Under the pieces are notes generated by a model that worked only from the letters and a program-made list of their open reading frames with translations, searched no databases and had not been told where the DNA came from. The position numbers and the translations under genes are program-made. A stretch of DNA of 64,000 bases from Centrapalus pauciflorus (taxonomy: Eukaryota > Streptophyta > Magnoliopsida > Asterales > Asteraceae): the NCBI GenBank assembly GCA_020465985.1, contig JAANYP010001790.1, positions 902,501-966,500 on the forward strand, read 5' to 3'. Shown here piece after piece: positions 1-11,976 of the stretch (the stretch's first letter is position 1; every line of letters starts with the position of its first letter).

Positions 1-84
<84 letters not shown>

Positions 85-120
85 ATATATATATATATGT
101 AGAGAGAGAGAGAGAGAGAG
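1..120. repeat. (TA)n microsatellite followed by (GA)n
   Basis: Almost pure TA dinucleotides to about position 98, interrupted by two TATG variants, then (GA)n at about 101-120. The array runs off the window start, so its full length is unknown. Confidence 0.95.
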
Positions 121-475
121 GGACACAGTTCGAGAGACTACCATTAATTATGCAGCGCATCAGAATGTATTACCTTTAAAAAAATTTAAATTTTTTTTTC
201 ATAAACATATTTTAATTAACATTATAAAGATGATATGTAAATTTCAAAAAATATTCACATCTCCTAACTTTTTAAAAATGACGTGAACGTACGCTTACAT
301 AAATTTGCATACATGTGCAAGTACATTTATATGAACATGATTTTGTGCACTTAAAATATGTGAATGTGTGTGAAATTTATATATCATATTTGTAATGTTA
401 ATTAAAACATGTTTATGAAAAAAATTATTTTTAAGAGTGGTCCTTTTCGTGCGCTGCATATTAGGTGGTACTCAT

Positions 476-480
<5 letters not shown>

Positions 481-555
<75 letters not shown>
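481..555. repeat. (TA)n microsatellite
   Basis: Pure TA array of about 75 bp. The run of alternating I and Y residues in the forward reading at 409-606 is only this repeat and is not a gene. The 121-480 and 556-840 flanks are AT-rich spacer in which I see no gene. Confidence 0.95.
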
Positions 556-560
<5 letters not shown>

Positions 561-952
561 TAAAATCAGAGAACCAATATTGGATGTTGAATTTTTAAAA
601 TTATAATGTTCAATTCGATGTAGAATATATAAAACTTAGTGGATTTAATGTAGAATGTTTAATGTCAAATATTCAGCGGTACATATTGATTTTTTTTTTT
701 TAAATATAAGATCATCGGTAATGTTTTGTAGAATATAGAACTCTTGTATTTAAGGTATAATTTTTTTTGTTTTAAACATTAATACCAAATAATTTTTTGC
801 AATGATCATGTCTATATGTGTGTGTGTGTAAGATCTTTTGATAACCACAAATATTCTAAGAACTTAAGAACCAAAAATGTGTTTCGAAACGATATTAAAT
901 TATCGGTCTTACTATTATCCTTTTAACTCTTTCTTTCCTCCTCTCTTTCCTT

Positions 953-3048
953 TTGGCTACATTCATTCATTAATGTTCGTTAACTTTCGTTAGTTTATTT
1001 ATAGTTCTAACAAATAAATTATATTTAATAAGAATATATTAGTAATTTTATTACGTTATATATTTAAATAATTTATTAGTTATTAGTATAGAGTTAAAAA
1101 TAAAACTGTAAATTCTAGTACTGATATTATTAGGGACATTAAATGAAGATAAAAGAAACACCATTTGGAACAAACTTTAACATGTGCGTAGAATATTATA
1201 AAAACTTAAGAACCAAAAATGTATTTTTGAAACAATATTAAATTTTCTCTCTTACTATTATCCTTTTAACGCTTTCTTTCTTTACTTATTTCTTAACCAA
1301 AAAGAAAAATATATACTCTGTCCTCCTTCGTTTCCTTTATCACTTTCATTCCTCCTCCATTTTGATCACGATCTCAGATCCGAACACGATTAGGGTTTCA
1401 TGTTCTTCGAGTTTTAGCTTTAAATCTATGACGAACGACGATGATTAGAGCTTCAAGATTCAAATTTTTTGATATTCAAGCTCATGGTCCTAGATTTGAA
1501 CCACGATTAAGGTTTCCTGTTCTTCGATATCAGCTTCAAATCTATAGCGAACGAAGATGATTAAAGATTAAAGATTCTCTGTTAGATATTCAAGTTTATA
1601 TAAAGGTTAGTTTTCAGATATGATTTTGTATTTTCATTATTTTGATTTCAATGGATTGCATGTTATTATTAAATATAGAACTTGTATGTATTCTATTTTA
1701 ACATATGACCTACATAGAATATTGTTATTGTTGTAAAAGTTAATTATTTATATATAGAATATAAACGACTTTTTGTAATCTATATGGAACATATGATATT
1801 TTATATAAAATACATAGTATTGTAAATAATATAATTTGTTATTGTAGTAGTTTAGTCATTTTTATATTAAAGAAAAGGGTGAATTGGACATTATAAAATA
1901 TTTAACTATTTGATTGTTAAAGTTAACAGCAGAGAGACCATTTTTGCAAATAAACAGTGAAAATAATGACCGTTTATGTAAATTTGAAACCACATGGACC
2001 GTATCCAAAGTTGTATGCAAACCACATGGCCCATTTTTGTAACTTACTCTACACTATAATATATTATTATGAAAGAGATATGAATGGATGAAGTATTTTT
2101 TTTATTTTTTTTTTTGGATTATGAATATGGATGTTGATCTATGTAATAATATACATAATACATAATATTCTATATAAAAAATTGCTATTGTTTGTAACAG
2201 TTAAATCATTTTTTATATAAAATATATCAAACATATTATGAAGAAGACCTGAACATATAAACTGGTTTGTATTTTTTTAGATTTTGAACATGAATCGGGA
2301 TCTACATAAATTACGTAGAATACATAACATTCTATATCGATTACATAATATTCTATATAGAATATGTTAACTTTGTAGCTGTTAAATCATGAAGTGATTT
2401 ATATTTTTTGGATTATGAAGATGGATGTCGATTTACATAAGAATGTATAGAATACATAATATTATATATAGAGCATAGGATATTCTACATGTAATACATA
2501 ATATTCTATATAAAATATTGTTATTCTTATAATAGTTAAATTATTTTTTTATATAAAATATCTAAAATACATCATGAAGAATACATGGATGTATGAACTG
2601 ATTTGTATATTTTTAGATTTTGAACATTAATGTTGATTTACATAAAAATATATAGAATGATAACATTCTATAATTTTACAGCAGTTAAATCACTTTTTAT
2701 ATAAAATAATATATATTCTATATACAAAAAATTTAATTTTTAAATCAAATAATAAAAACCTGTTTTATAAAAAAAATTCTATTAAAAATCATTTTTATGA
2801 AAAAAATAATGTTTATAAAAGAAAATATATAGAGAAAATAAAAAATATAAGTATATGAAAGAATAAAAAAATATAAGTGATGGAAAGAGCTACTGAAAAA
2901 TAAGATTTTTTATTCATAAAATATTAGGGATGTACGAATCGAATGTTGATGAGAAATTCATTTATTAAACAAACGAATATGAACACAAAATTATATTCTT
3001 TTAATTAAATGAACACAAACTTCATCCTTCATTTATGTTGTATATTTG
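953..3048. repeat. Tandem unit 1 of an AT-rich ~2.1-kb repeat
   Basis: Starts with a stretch reading ggctacattcattcattaat and ends where almost the same stretch starts again near 3049. The first ~525 bp (953-1478) recur nearly unchanged at 3046-3570 and, diverged, at 7396-7630. An even older partial copy lies at 840-950 (the segment around ttaagaaccaaaaatgt). The part at 1315-1480 has a TATA-like element and a 5'-UTR-like pyrimidine-rich leader, but I find no coding sequence after it. Family unknown. Confidence 0.75.
2040..2720. repeat. Degenerate ~160-180-bp tandem repeats within unit 1
   Basis: The phrase ggattatgaa...atggatgt..gat.tacataa, followed by runs of acataatattctatat and then cagttaaatcattttttat, returns about four times (near 2115, 2280, 2410 and 2620) and once more at 6790 after the inserted retroelement. 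The units are diverged and rich in short inverted TATA words. No ORF. Confidence 0.6.
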
Positions 3049-3570
3049 GCTACATTCGTTCATTAATGTTCGTTAACTTTCGTTAGTTTATTTATAGTTC
3101 TAACAAATAAATTATATTTAATAAGAATATATTAGTAATTTTATTACGTTATATATTTAAATAATTTATTAGTTATTAGTATAAAGTTAAAAATAAAACT
3201 GTAAATTCTAGTACTGATATTATTAGGGACATTAAATGAAGATAAAAGAAACACCATTTGGAACAAACTTTAACATGTGCGTAGAATATTATAAAAACTT
3301 AAGAACCAAAAATGTATTTTTGAAACAATATTAAATTTTCTCGCTTACTATTATCCTTTTAACGCTTTCTTTCTTTACTTATTTCTTAACCAAAAAGAAA
3401 AATATATACTCTGTCCTCCTTCGTTTCCTTTATCACTTTCATTCCTCCTCCATTTTGATCACGATCTCAGATCCGAACACGATTAGGGTTTCATGTTCTT
3501 CGAGTTTTAGCTTTAAATCTATGACGAACGACGATGATTAGAGCTTCAAGATTCAAATTTTTTGATATTC
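3046..3570. repeat. Tandem unit 2, left part
   Basis: Near-identical to 953-1478 until gatattc at 3563-3569, where it switches abruptly to gypsy gag sequence. The equivalent of unit-1 positions about 1479-2385 is missing here, so the retroelement sits at a deletion as well as an insertion. Confidence 0.8.
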
Positions 3571-3827
3571 GATGCGGTCAGCGTGGGCATGCTGCCGCCA
3601 CGTGTACAGTCCCAGAGCCGTTATGCTTCCGTTGTGGGAGGCCGGGGCACAGAGTGCGAGATTGTCCAGAGCCGGGGCCGGCAGTGCAGGGTGCGAGTTC
3701 TAGTGAGGCCAGAGCAGAGTCGTCGTCATCCAGTCGTCATGATTCTAGGGCGCGGGGTCGAGTCTTTCAGGCGAATGTAGAGGAAGCTCGAGATGCTGCT
3801 GATATGGTTTCGGGTATGTCTTTCTGA
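3534..3827 (+). pseudogene. Chimeric ORF: unit-2 leader fused to gypsy gag zinc knuckles
   Basis: A 97-residue open frame. The first ~12 residues come from the tandem-unit sequence; the rest is the C-terminus of a Ty3/gypsy gag. It has a first knuckle whose leading Cys was lost at the breakpoint (RCGQRGHAAATC) and a complete CX2CX4HX4C knuckle (CFRCGRPGHRVRDC), then a Ser/Arg-rich tail. In the family these knuckles bind the element's RNA in the virus-like particle. The protease that normally follows is missing; a stop comes 44 codons after the second knuckle. Most likely a dead fragment; the fusion in frame with an upstream ATG is probably chance. Confidence 0.7.
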
Positions 3828-4701
3828 GCTTGCTTAGAGTGTGTGTCAGTTGTGGGGCGGATTATTGGGCTATGTCTGTGATAAGTGTATGTGTCCTGTT
3901 GCGTGTGACTGCTTTGTTGTGTTTGTGATTATGTGGCTCAGTGATAGAGGTGTGGAGAGGTTGTGTATGGGTTATGTGGGATTGTTATATCTGGGTATGT
4001 GTGTGAGAGTGGGATATATTGTGGTAAGATGGGTTATCAGAGTTCCGAGATTGGGCATTGTGCTATGATTAGTGGATTAATCCCGTGGTGTTGTGTGAGT
4101 TATATGAGTGATTATTGTGAATGTGTTTGCGATGTGCTAGTGGATTGATCCTTTTGATAGTGGATTATCATATTGATAGTGGATTTAAATTCTTGTGTGT
4201 GCTATCCATATCTATGATATTGCGTTTTATGAGATGTGTTTATCCGTTGTGGTGAAAAGAGTTGAGAATTTTGTTGTGATAGTGGATTAATCTATTGAGA
4301 GTGGATTTAATCCCTTTATGAGTTTAATCATGTTTATAAGCTTGCGTTAGTGATTCGATGGAGATGTCTTTATGTGTCGTGTTAGTGGATGATCTGTATA
4401 GAGTTATGTGAGTACGTGATAAAAGAAAGTGAAGATCGATGGATTGAGATCATATGTGGATTGAGTGGCTTATGAAGTGACGCCACGAGAAGACTCTGTG
4501 AATAGAGGATCTTTCAGTTGCCGATATGTGAATTAGGGGATTTAATTGAGCTATTAGTGGATTGACTAATTGTGAATTGAAGATGTGTATCAGTGATGAT
4601 TGTGCCATTCAGAGTTCAAATGCGAATTTATCAGAGTTTTTGATGATATCGAGAGTTATGAGTCAACATTTTCGAGGATTTGACTTAAAGATGTGTATAT
4701 G

Positions 4702-4849
4702 TTAACCATCAGGGCTTGCCCTGGTGGCCACCACCAAAGGTGGGGAGGCTTGCCTCTAGGAGAGGTCATGGGTTCAATCCCTGACATTGGTGAATCTAAT
4801 CTAACTTTGGGTGTAATACTAACAACTAACTAGCCTTTCAAAAAAAAAG
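4702..4849 (+). mobile_element. SINE (tRNA-derived) with 13-bp TSD
   Basis: 148-bp insertion in the gypsy internal region, bounded by a perfect 13-bp direct repeat AGATGTGTATATG at 4689-4701 and 4850-4862. It has an internal RNA polymerase III B box (GGTTCAATCCC, 4771-4781), a conserved tggccaccaccaaaggtggg block upstream in the A-box region, and a short A-rich 3' tail. The same family is seen at 17642 and 59540. Confidence 0.9.
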
Positions 4850-4901
4850 AGATGTGTATATGCGATTGGCTTGCGATAGATTCCGGGGACGGAATCTTTT
4901 T

Positions 4902-4915
4902 AAGAGGGGAGGATT
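4902..4915 (+). other. Polypurine tract of the gypsy element
   Basis: AAGAGGGGAGGATT lies directly before the LTR's TG start; this is the plus-strand priming site in LTR retrotransposons. It fixes the element's orientation as plus. Confidence 0.85.
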
Positions 4916-6778
4916 TGTAACATCCCATTTTCAAGATAATTGCGTGGAATTATTTTAGTGGATGTTTAAATAATTATTATCGTGTTGGGCCAATGAGAAC
5001 CCGAGTAGTGGATTATACGTGTCGGGTTTGCGAGTTACGTGTCTCCGTGTTATAATATTAGTAGATTAATTATATATTTGAGTTCGTGGAGTTAATTGGG
5101 TTAAGTGGACATTAATTGTGAAAATGTGATATCGGGTTCGGGTTATTGGGTTCGGGACCGGTTGAGATAAAGACGTGTATATGTATGCTTATCTCCCTTC
5201 CTTCTTATCCATTTTTGAGAAAACCAAAAGTGTATGTGTGTGAATTGTATGAAGAGCTCCAGCAGGTTGAAGCTTCAAATTTCAGGGTTGTTGCTGAAAT
5301 TGGAACTAACCTCCATCATCTTCATCTTTGTGTGTGTATTTGAGCTCAAGGAAGGTAAGATTTTGTCTCTTTGGTAGCTAATCCTTGAGGTGTTCATGTG
5401 ATATATTGAGAAATTTGATTTCAGTAGTATATGGGTCGAATTTATATGAGTTATATGTGTTCTTGTTGCTGGAAATCGAGAGAAGGGGGTTGAAACCCCT
5501 CTAGTGCAGCCATGGAAATCGATGTGCAGAGGAGGATGCAGGCGGTTTGTCGCGGCGCGACGCGCAGGGGGGCGCGGCGCGACGCGCAGGGGAGCAGGGG
5601 GCGCGACGCGATCGGGGCCGGACAGGTGCTGTTGGGGCCGGGTTTTGGTGGTTTTTGGGTTGGGTTTGAATTAAGTTACCGGGATTCCCGTTAGGTTGTT
5701 TTGGATCGGATATATTTGAGTCGGGTCGCGGTTAGGTTTTGGGTTCGATTGGGATTGCTTTCGAGTCGGGTTTTTGCCGGGGCTTCGAGATTCGGTTGAG
5801 AGTGTTTCGAGTCTGAGTTAATTGGGTTATTGTGATTCAAATATATATGTTGGTTGAAATGAGAAATAATTGTAGGGATTGTGTATGTTTACAGGGACGA
5901 GTCGACAACGAGACGAGCCGGGTCGGAGGATATAAGTTCAGTGTTTGGGACCGATTGATCAGGTGAGTACCCGAGTCTTTTCCAAATGAGCGCTCCATTT
6001 TCTGAGTTGTACCGTGTTATTTGTGTATATTGTGCTATACTGTGTACGAGACAGGGACGTGGACGTCAGGTATGATTCTGTTCTTACATATGTGATATAT
6101 GTGCATGAGATGAGATCCAGTCCGGGGTCCGTGATGAGTTCCATACGGACGGGGATTCGCGATGTGAGATCGTGCGGGTTGACTGCCCCTAACAGTCCTT
6201 GGAGCGTGTATACACGGCAGGGCCTGTAGCCGGTTCGCGCCCGTGCTACAGGGTTGTGGCTAACCACCGGTGCGCACGGTCGTTAGCTGGGGAAGGGTCC
6301 CCCTAAGTGATATTGTGTGCAGGGCTTCGGATCTCATGTTGAGTGTTCATACCTGCTTTATACTGCTGATTGCCAGAGACAGAGATTGAGCTTGTGTTGT
6401 GTGTATGTGCTACGTGTTCGCATGCTATGTGTTTACTGTGCAGAGTCTAACCCTCGAGTACTCACGAGCTTTCGAGCTTACGTATTCGAGTCTTCCGTGT
6501 TCAGGGTTTCAGTGAAGGGTTCAGTAGCTGGGTTTGTTGATCAGAGACTCGCCGTTATGCGAAGACTATTGCAGCTGCCTTTGTCATCAATTATGTTAGT
6601 GTTTGTGTCTTATGGGATATTGTTAATCAGTGAATGATGTGTAAACAATATTTGTGCGAAAGTTTAAATTAATAGTGATTCTGAGTTATCCTATGACATA
6701 TGTGTAATTGAATTATTGAGATGTGCCACCTGTGTATTGTATTGACGTGACATTTCCGAGATCGGGGAGGGTGTTACA
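4916..6778 (+). repeat. Ty3/gypsy 3' LTR, 1863 bp
   Basis: Starts TGTAACATCCC and ends GGGTGTTACA, so TG...CA with a short inverted terminal repeat. A TATA-like tgtatatgtatgc occurs around 5175. A GC-rich segment at 5540-5625 contains repeated GGCGCGACGCGCAGGGG words, unlike the AT-rich surroundings. Open frames within it (5146, 5512, 5959, 6014, 6317) have no recognisable domains and I do not call them genes. Confidence 0.85.
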
Positions 6779-7006
6779 TCATGAACTGATTTATAATTTT
6801 TTGGATTATGAATATGGATGTCGATTTACATAAGAATATACGAAATACATAATATTATATCTAGAATATAAGATATTCTACATGTAATACATAAAATTCT
6901 ATATAAATTACTGTTATTCTTGTAAAGATTTATAGAATAATGACATTCTAAATGGAATACATACAATATGTTAATTATACAACAGTTAAATCATTTTTTT
7001 ATGTAA

Positions 7007-7042
<36 letters not shown>

Positions 7043-7395
7043 TATGTAGAAAAATTTAATATTTAAATCATATAATAAAAACCTGTTTTATAAAAATGTT
7101 TTTATATTAAAAAATCATTTTTAGAAAAAAAAATAATTTTTATAAAAGAAAATATATAGGAAAAATAAAAATATAAATATATGAAAGAATAAAAAATATA
7201 AGTGAGAAAAAAGCTAGTGAAAAAATGTAGATTTTTTAACTCATGAAAGACTAGCGCCGTAAATGAATCGAATGTCGATGAGAAGTTCATTTATTGTCGT
7301 TGATTTATTAAACAAACGAACATTAACACAAAATTGTATTCTTTTCGTTAAATGAAAACAGATTTCATCATTTCATTTATGTTGGATTTTTTGTT
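6779..7395. repeat. Tandem unit 2, right part
   Basis: Resumes the tandem-unit sequence at the equivalent of unit-1 position about 2386 (tcatgaactgatttat) and follows it to the next unit start. Includes a short (TA)n at 7011-7040. No gene. Confidence 0.75.
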
Positions 7396-7630
7396 AGATT
7401 CGTTATTTTATGTTCGTTTACGTTCGTTAGTTTATTTATAGTTCTAACAAATAAATTATATTTAATAAGAATCTATTATTAATTTATTAAGTTATATATT
7501 TAAATAATTTATTAGTTATTAATATAAAGTTAAAAATAAAACTTTATATTTTAGTATTGATATGATTAGGGACATTAAATGAAGATAAAACAAACACCAT
7601 TTGGAACAAACTTTAACATATGCTTAGAAT
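7396..7630. repeat. Partial third copy of the ~2.1-kb unit
   Basis: Diverged copy of the first ~240 bp of the unit (cgttagtttatttatagttctaac ... gacattaaatgaagataaaa), ending at about 7630. From there to the cpSRP43 stop codon (7631-8281) the sequence is AT-rich and I see nothing further; it probably contains the 3' UTR of that gene. Confidence 0.7.
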
Positions 7631-8281
7631 AGAAACACCATTTTATAGTTTTACCGATTTTAGGTATCTGTGATATCGTACAACCGTTAGTTACAAAAAT
7701 TGATAAAAAAAAAAATTTATAACTTTGTTTTTATTATATGCAAATATCAAACTTTGTTTCTAATGTCCCTACAAATTACAAATGTTATTTCTATTATATG
7801 CAGTGTGCCATTCTTTTAAAATGACAAACCGTTGTAAATGCAGAATTATTTCAATCATGATATAACAATTTATGATATGATTACAATTTGACAAATGTAA
7901 AAAAGACAATTAAAGTTTGGAAAGACTTTTAATTCATCATCAACAAATAAAACCTTTAATTTACATCTAAAGTCTAATATTTTAAGATGCAACTATAGAC
8001 GTTTGTAATCAAATATTCAAAAGGGTATATGGATTTACGTTTTTCATATTCATTTCTACATTAGTGTGTTTTTATTTATGTGTTTACATTGCTACTTTAA
8101 AATGGAGTTGTTTCGTTTAGCCAAAAATCACTTTTGTTGCCAAACAATTTTAGATATATATTTTAAAAACGTAAAAAACTGAAAATCATTTCTAATCTGT
8201 AAACTTTCATTAATATCCTACTAAAAAAATATTCATAATCTTTTAAATCTAATATCAAAAATACAATGCTACATCAAGATC

Positions 8282-9436
8282 TCATATGGTTCCATTATTA
8301 GATAAAGATGTCGCAGCAGTGTCGACGTTGCTATCTTGAATGCCACCATTCTCAAATGCTTTTATCAACTCGGGATCAACGTTTTCTTCTGGTTCCCAAG
8401 TTGCTTCTTCTATATCCGTCCATTTTACTAAATACTCGTTTTTTCCTTCATCACCGTCCCTTCGCCCTAACACACACTCTGCCACCGCATATTCTAACCC
8501 TTCTTCGAAATCTTTAATCAAGTCGTCGGCGATCAACGCCGCTTTGATCCATTCGTTATCGCCTCCATCCTTCCATTTTACCAAGTACTCAAGATTATTA
8601 CCCTTCCCTCTCTTCTCAATGATTTCCTCTACTTCTGCAAATTCAAAAATTGCACCCTCTAGAATTTTAATTACATTTTCCAACCCTAATCTTCTAGCAA
8701 ATTGCACTGGGTTCCCCTTAGGTGTTGCTTTTAAAACTTCACGCGCCAAATCTAACGGCGTCCGCCCTCTGTCATCTCCTGCCTCCGGATCCGCCCCAAA
8801 CTCCACCAACAATTTCGCTACCCCAGGCCTGACGTACCCCGCCGCCATGTGTAACGCCGTCAACCCTCCGACATTATCACGGTGGTTCACGTCAGCACCA
8901 GCCTCCACCAACGTTCTCACACATGATTCAGAACCGAGACCGGCGACAAACAGCAGAGCGGTCCTGCCGTCGTTATCCACGGCGTCCACGTCTCTACCGT
9001 CGGCCGACTCAATAATTTCCTTCAACGCTCGATCGTCAGCTTTCTTTGCGGCTACCCACCACGGGTTTTCGTACTCAGCGACGACGTCTCCGGCTATTAA
9101 ATTCGCCGGAACCCACGTCGGCGCGTGGTCATCTTGCCATTCAATTAAATACACCATTCCGGTACCATTTTCAAGTGCTCTACTTCCGATGATTCTTTTA
9201 ACTTCTCCGTAGCTTTCATCTTCGTCGTAGTCGGAGAACTGAGGTGGGTCTGATTCGGATTGAGGTTGGTTTTCGATGACGGATGCAGCGGCGGCGATGG
9301 ATAGATTAAGGGGATGATGTGGGGGTCGAAGGCGGAGGTAGAAAGAGAGGGAAAGTGGTGGCGAGGTGGTGGTGGGGATGAGTTTTGGCCGGAGCTTGTG
9401 GCCGGATTGATATGGATTAACGAAGAGAGCTTCCAT
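8282..9436 (-). CDS. CAO: Chloroplast signal recognition particle 43 kDa protein (cpSRP43)
   Basis: Complete single-exon ORF of 384 aa, close to the family's usual 370-385. Residues 1 to ~55 are Ser/Thr/Pro/Leu-rich with few acids, as in chloroplast transit peptides. A first chromodomain covers about 76-125 (YLIEWQDDHAPTWVP), ankyrin repeats about 128-262 (GRTALLFVAGLGSE, GLTALHMAAGY, GRTPLDLA), then chromodomains at about 267-312 (EYLVKWKDGGDNEW) and 318-364 (EYLVKWTDIEEATWEPEEN). This order is diagnostic for cpSRP43, which in the stroma pairs with cpSRP54 and chaperones light-harvesting chlorophyll proteins to the thylakoid insertase ALB3. The start chosen is the first Met, needed to include the transit peptide. 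No disabling change is visible and base composition is clearly richer in GC than the flanks. Identification is by recognition of the domain order, not by a search. Confidence 0.96.
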   Translation of the reverse strand: MEALFVNPYQSGHKLRPKLIPTTTSPPLSLSFYLRLRPPHHPLNLSIAAAASVIENQPQSESDPPQFSDYDEDESYGEVKRIIGSRALENGTGMVYLIEWQDDHAPTWVPANLIAGDVVAEYENPWWVAAKKADDRALKEIIESADGRDVDAVDNDGRTALLFVAGLGSESCVRTLVEAGADVNHRDNVGGLTALHMAAGYVRPGVAKLLVEFGADPEAGDDRGRTPLDLAREVLKATPKGNPVQFARRLGLENVIKILEGAIFEFAEVEEIIEKRGKGNNLEYLVKWKDGGDNEWIKAALIADDLIKDFEEGLEYAVAECVLGRRDGDEGKNEYLVKWTDIEEATWEPEENVDPELIKAFENGGIQDSNVDTAATSLSNNGTI

Positions 9437-9600
9437 TTGACGATGGTGGTACGGCGGAGCGGACGCTATGGATATTGATGGGGGTATAATCGAACTATCC
9501 GAGAACCATTGATGATAATAGGATAAGAAATCCCATCCGATTTTCTAATGGGTCCGTTCTCTGTTTTAAGGATAAGGCTAGTTTTGTAATTAAACTTGGA
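9437..9600 (-). promoter_or_regulatory. Probable 5' UTR and core promoter of cpSRP43
   Basis: The 160 bp upstream of the start codon (to the right on this strand) holds a GC-richer leader and then AT-rich DNA. No canonical TATA box is certain, so the transcription start cannot be placed. Confidence 0.35.
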
Positions 9601-9789
9601 AAATCATGTAAAAAGAATCATACAAGAAATTTCAATTAATCTCTCTTTTTTTTTTTCCTAACAAGTCTCCGAACCGATTAAATCTTTTAAATTCACTCAT
9701 CAACTTGTTATAACAGATTAACATGCTTAAATCCATTTTGCAAAAGCTATCAATGTATAAAACATTTTTAATTAATTCCTCTGTTAGTT

Positions 9790-9790
<1 letters not shown>

Positions 9791-9841
<51 letters not shown>
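9791..9841. repeat. (ATT)n microsatellite
   Basis: About 17 tandem ATT trinucleotides. The poly-Ile reading at 9723-9908 is this repeat, not a gene. Confidence 0.95.
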
Positions 9842-9842
<1 letters not shown>

Positions 9843-9845
9843 GAT

Positions 9846-11096
9846 AATCTTTTAATTATAATAAAATTATTTATTATGATTTTAATTTTGATATATTTTT
9901 TATATTAACTTTAGATATTTATTTATGTCTATTTTTATCTTTTCAATTTCGTTTTAATAACTGAATGAATTACAGATTGTTTCGTTTGAAAAAACTGAAA
10001 ATCCATTGGTCATAGTCTTTCATTCATAAATATTAAAAAATTACGATATCCATTTCGTTTTTTCCAAACGAAAATACTACACTATTTATTTACAATCAAA
10101 ATTTAAAAGTGGATGAGTTCGTTATTTTATCCGATAGAAAAAAAAATAAAGCTCATGCAAAATAGTTGTAACTATTTTAGTTAATGGTGTGTTATTTTTT
10201 TGGATAGTAAATGAATATTTGTAACACTTGAGAATTTAAAAATCAAAATGAATCATACTTCTATCTGCTCGAAATATATAAATGTTAATTAAAGATTTTT
10301 CGTTCAAAAACTTAAAAACCGAATTGTGTTGTCGTTTTTTTTTCCGACCATTCAAATCGAATCAATGTATTTCATTTTTCTGAAAGGATAAACTAGAATT
10401 TATTTTGTTTTCCCGAACGGAAATAATTATAACTATTTATTTATAATCGGATAATAAAATCAGAAGGGTTTGTTTTTACAGATGGAAAAATTTAAAATAG
10501 AAAAAGTTTGTCATCTTTTATTGAGAATTGGAAACTCAAAAGAGTTCATAATAAACAATGATATGATATCTAGTTGTTAAAAATTAGCTGTATTATAAAA
10601 GTAATATAAAATAATCCAAATTAAATATACAAACTAATCTTAAATCTTACAAAAAATTAAAATCGTAAATAAATAATTTTAATGTAACTACAAATTTACA
10701 AAAACAACAATAATAGAATGAATGTGAGACTTAATCGAAAAAATTTTATACTTTGATGGTTTTTTTACAAAAAAAAAGGTTAAGATGGTAATCTGTTTAG
10801 CAAGTTGCAAGTTATCTTTCGACAAATTCTATAAGTTTTAATTAGTTTAGAGACTTGTCATGAAAAAAAATGAAAGAGAGAGTTAATCGAACATTTTGTA
10901 TACTTTTAGGGCTTTTTGTATAATTTTTCCTTTACATAAAGTTAAAGAAAATGAACGTGTGTGTGTGTAAGTTTATGAACCCACGTAGTAATTTTTAAAA
11001 AATAATTGGTTAAATAAAATGTATGTAAACTTAAAATTAAACCATACAAATGTTAATTCTTATAAAAATACAACAAAGTATAGTTATTTGTCATTT
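9846..11096. other. AT-rich spacer with degenerate repeated words
   Basis: No gene. Between about 9975 and 10450 the words aaaaaactgaaaatccattgg, tttccaaacgaaaa, tttccgaccattcaaatcg and cccgaacggaaataatt recur loosely. They resemble the degenerate ~50-bp repeats at 56140-56640 and 57170-57560. The remainder is featureless AT-rich DNA. Confidence 0.5.
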
Positions 11097-11976
11097 TATA
11101 ACATCCCACAAATCGACTTGGTACGTAAAATATCCTTATTGAATATTTAATTTAATAATATTGCATCGGTCCAGTAATATCTCAATTAGTGGATCTTTAC
11201 GTGTTGGGATTGAGTAAAATGTGGCACTAAGATATTAGTTAGTAGATTAATTATATTTACGAGATCACATGATTAAATGGATTTAACTGATACTAATATT
11301 GAAAATACGATATCGGGTTCGGATAAATGGGTATCAGGTTGCCAAAAACAGAATGTGTATATATATATATAGTCTCATTTGAATTCATTATTCCCCTTGC
11401 TTTATGATCAAGAAAGAAAGTGCAAAAAGTGTGTGGAACCTTGCTGGAGCAGAGATAAACAAGCCGAAACAATCGAGCTCGGTCGAGGTGGGAGCGTGGA
11501 CCGTAATCGGGGGAACACGACAGCGCTGGGTTGAGCTCGGTTGCGATTCGCCTAATTGAGCCACAATTTCGTTTTGGGCTTTGGGCCCATTTTGAGTTCA
11601 TTGTGGGGTCTGATTCAGTCACGAGGTCAGTATACGAGTCCGTCATGTGTAGCAGTTTGGTTTGAATTGATATTCTGGAATCCGTTGGATATACAGGGAC
11701 GAGCAGACATGGAGCTGAGCAGAGACAGTGATCCGTAGAGTTCAGTTGAGTTATTTGCATCGTTCAGGTGAGTATTCGAGTTCTTTCAATCGCGCGAGTC
11801 ATTTTACGAGTTTAGCTTTGTTATCTGAGTGTATGTGATTATAATTGATACATAGATGCAACGCCTCATGTATGATTCTATTTCTTATTATTATATATGA
11901 TACTTGTGCATGAGATGAGATTCACTCCAGAGTATCCGCGATGGACGATCGCGCATGTTGATTGTCCCTAACCAGT
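11097..11976 (+). repeat. 3'-truncated Ty3/gypsy LTR fragment
   Basis: Starts TATAACATCCC (diverged TGTAACATCCC) and follows the plan of the LTR at 4916 through the TATA region (tgtatatatatatatagtc, ~11352), the gtgcatgagatgagat block (~11907) and the tgattgtccctaac block (~11958), then stops. The last ~600 bp of the LTR are missing. Short open frames in it (11293, 11556) are not genes. Confidence 0.75.

Larger units (their letters stand above)
3571..6778 (+). mobile_element. 5'-truncated Ty3/gypsy element (gag end, PPT, 3' LTR)
   Basis: In order: remnant of gag with CCHC zinc knuckles (3571-3827), about 1.1 kb of non-coding internal sequence containing a SINE, a polypurine tract at 4902-4915, and a complete-looking LTR at 4916-6778. 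The 5' LTR, PBS, most of gag and all of pol are absent. No target-site duplication can be seen because the left border is a break inside gag. Related LTRs occur at 11097 and 52203. Confidence 0.85.

Noticed and set aside
409..606. 65-residue open frame with alternating Ile-Tyr
   Set aside because: Translation of a (TA)n microsatellite. The same holds for frames at 14594-14965, 15546-15758, 13817-14118 (reverse) and 41543-41749.
5146..6637. Several open frames of 60-106 residues
   Set aside because: They lie inside the gypsy LTR at 4916-6778, show no domains, and are explained by its higher GC content.
8308..9212. Long forward open frames opposite cpSRP43
   Set aside because: Antisense readings of the cpSRP43 coding sequence; no domains and Ser/Pro-rich composition expected from the reverse strand.
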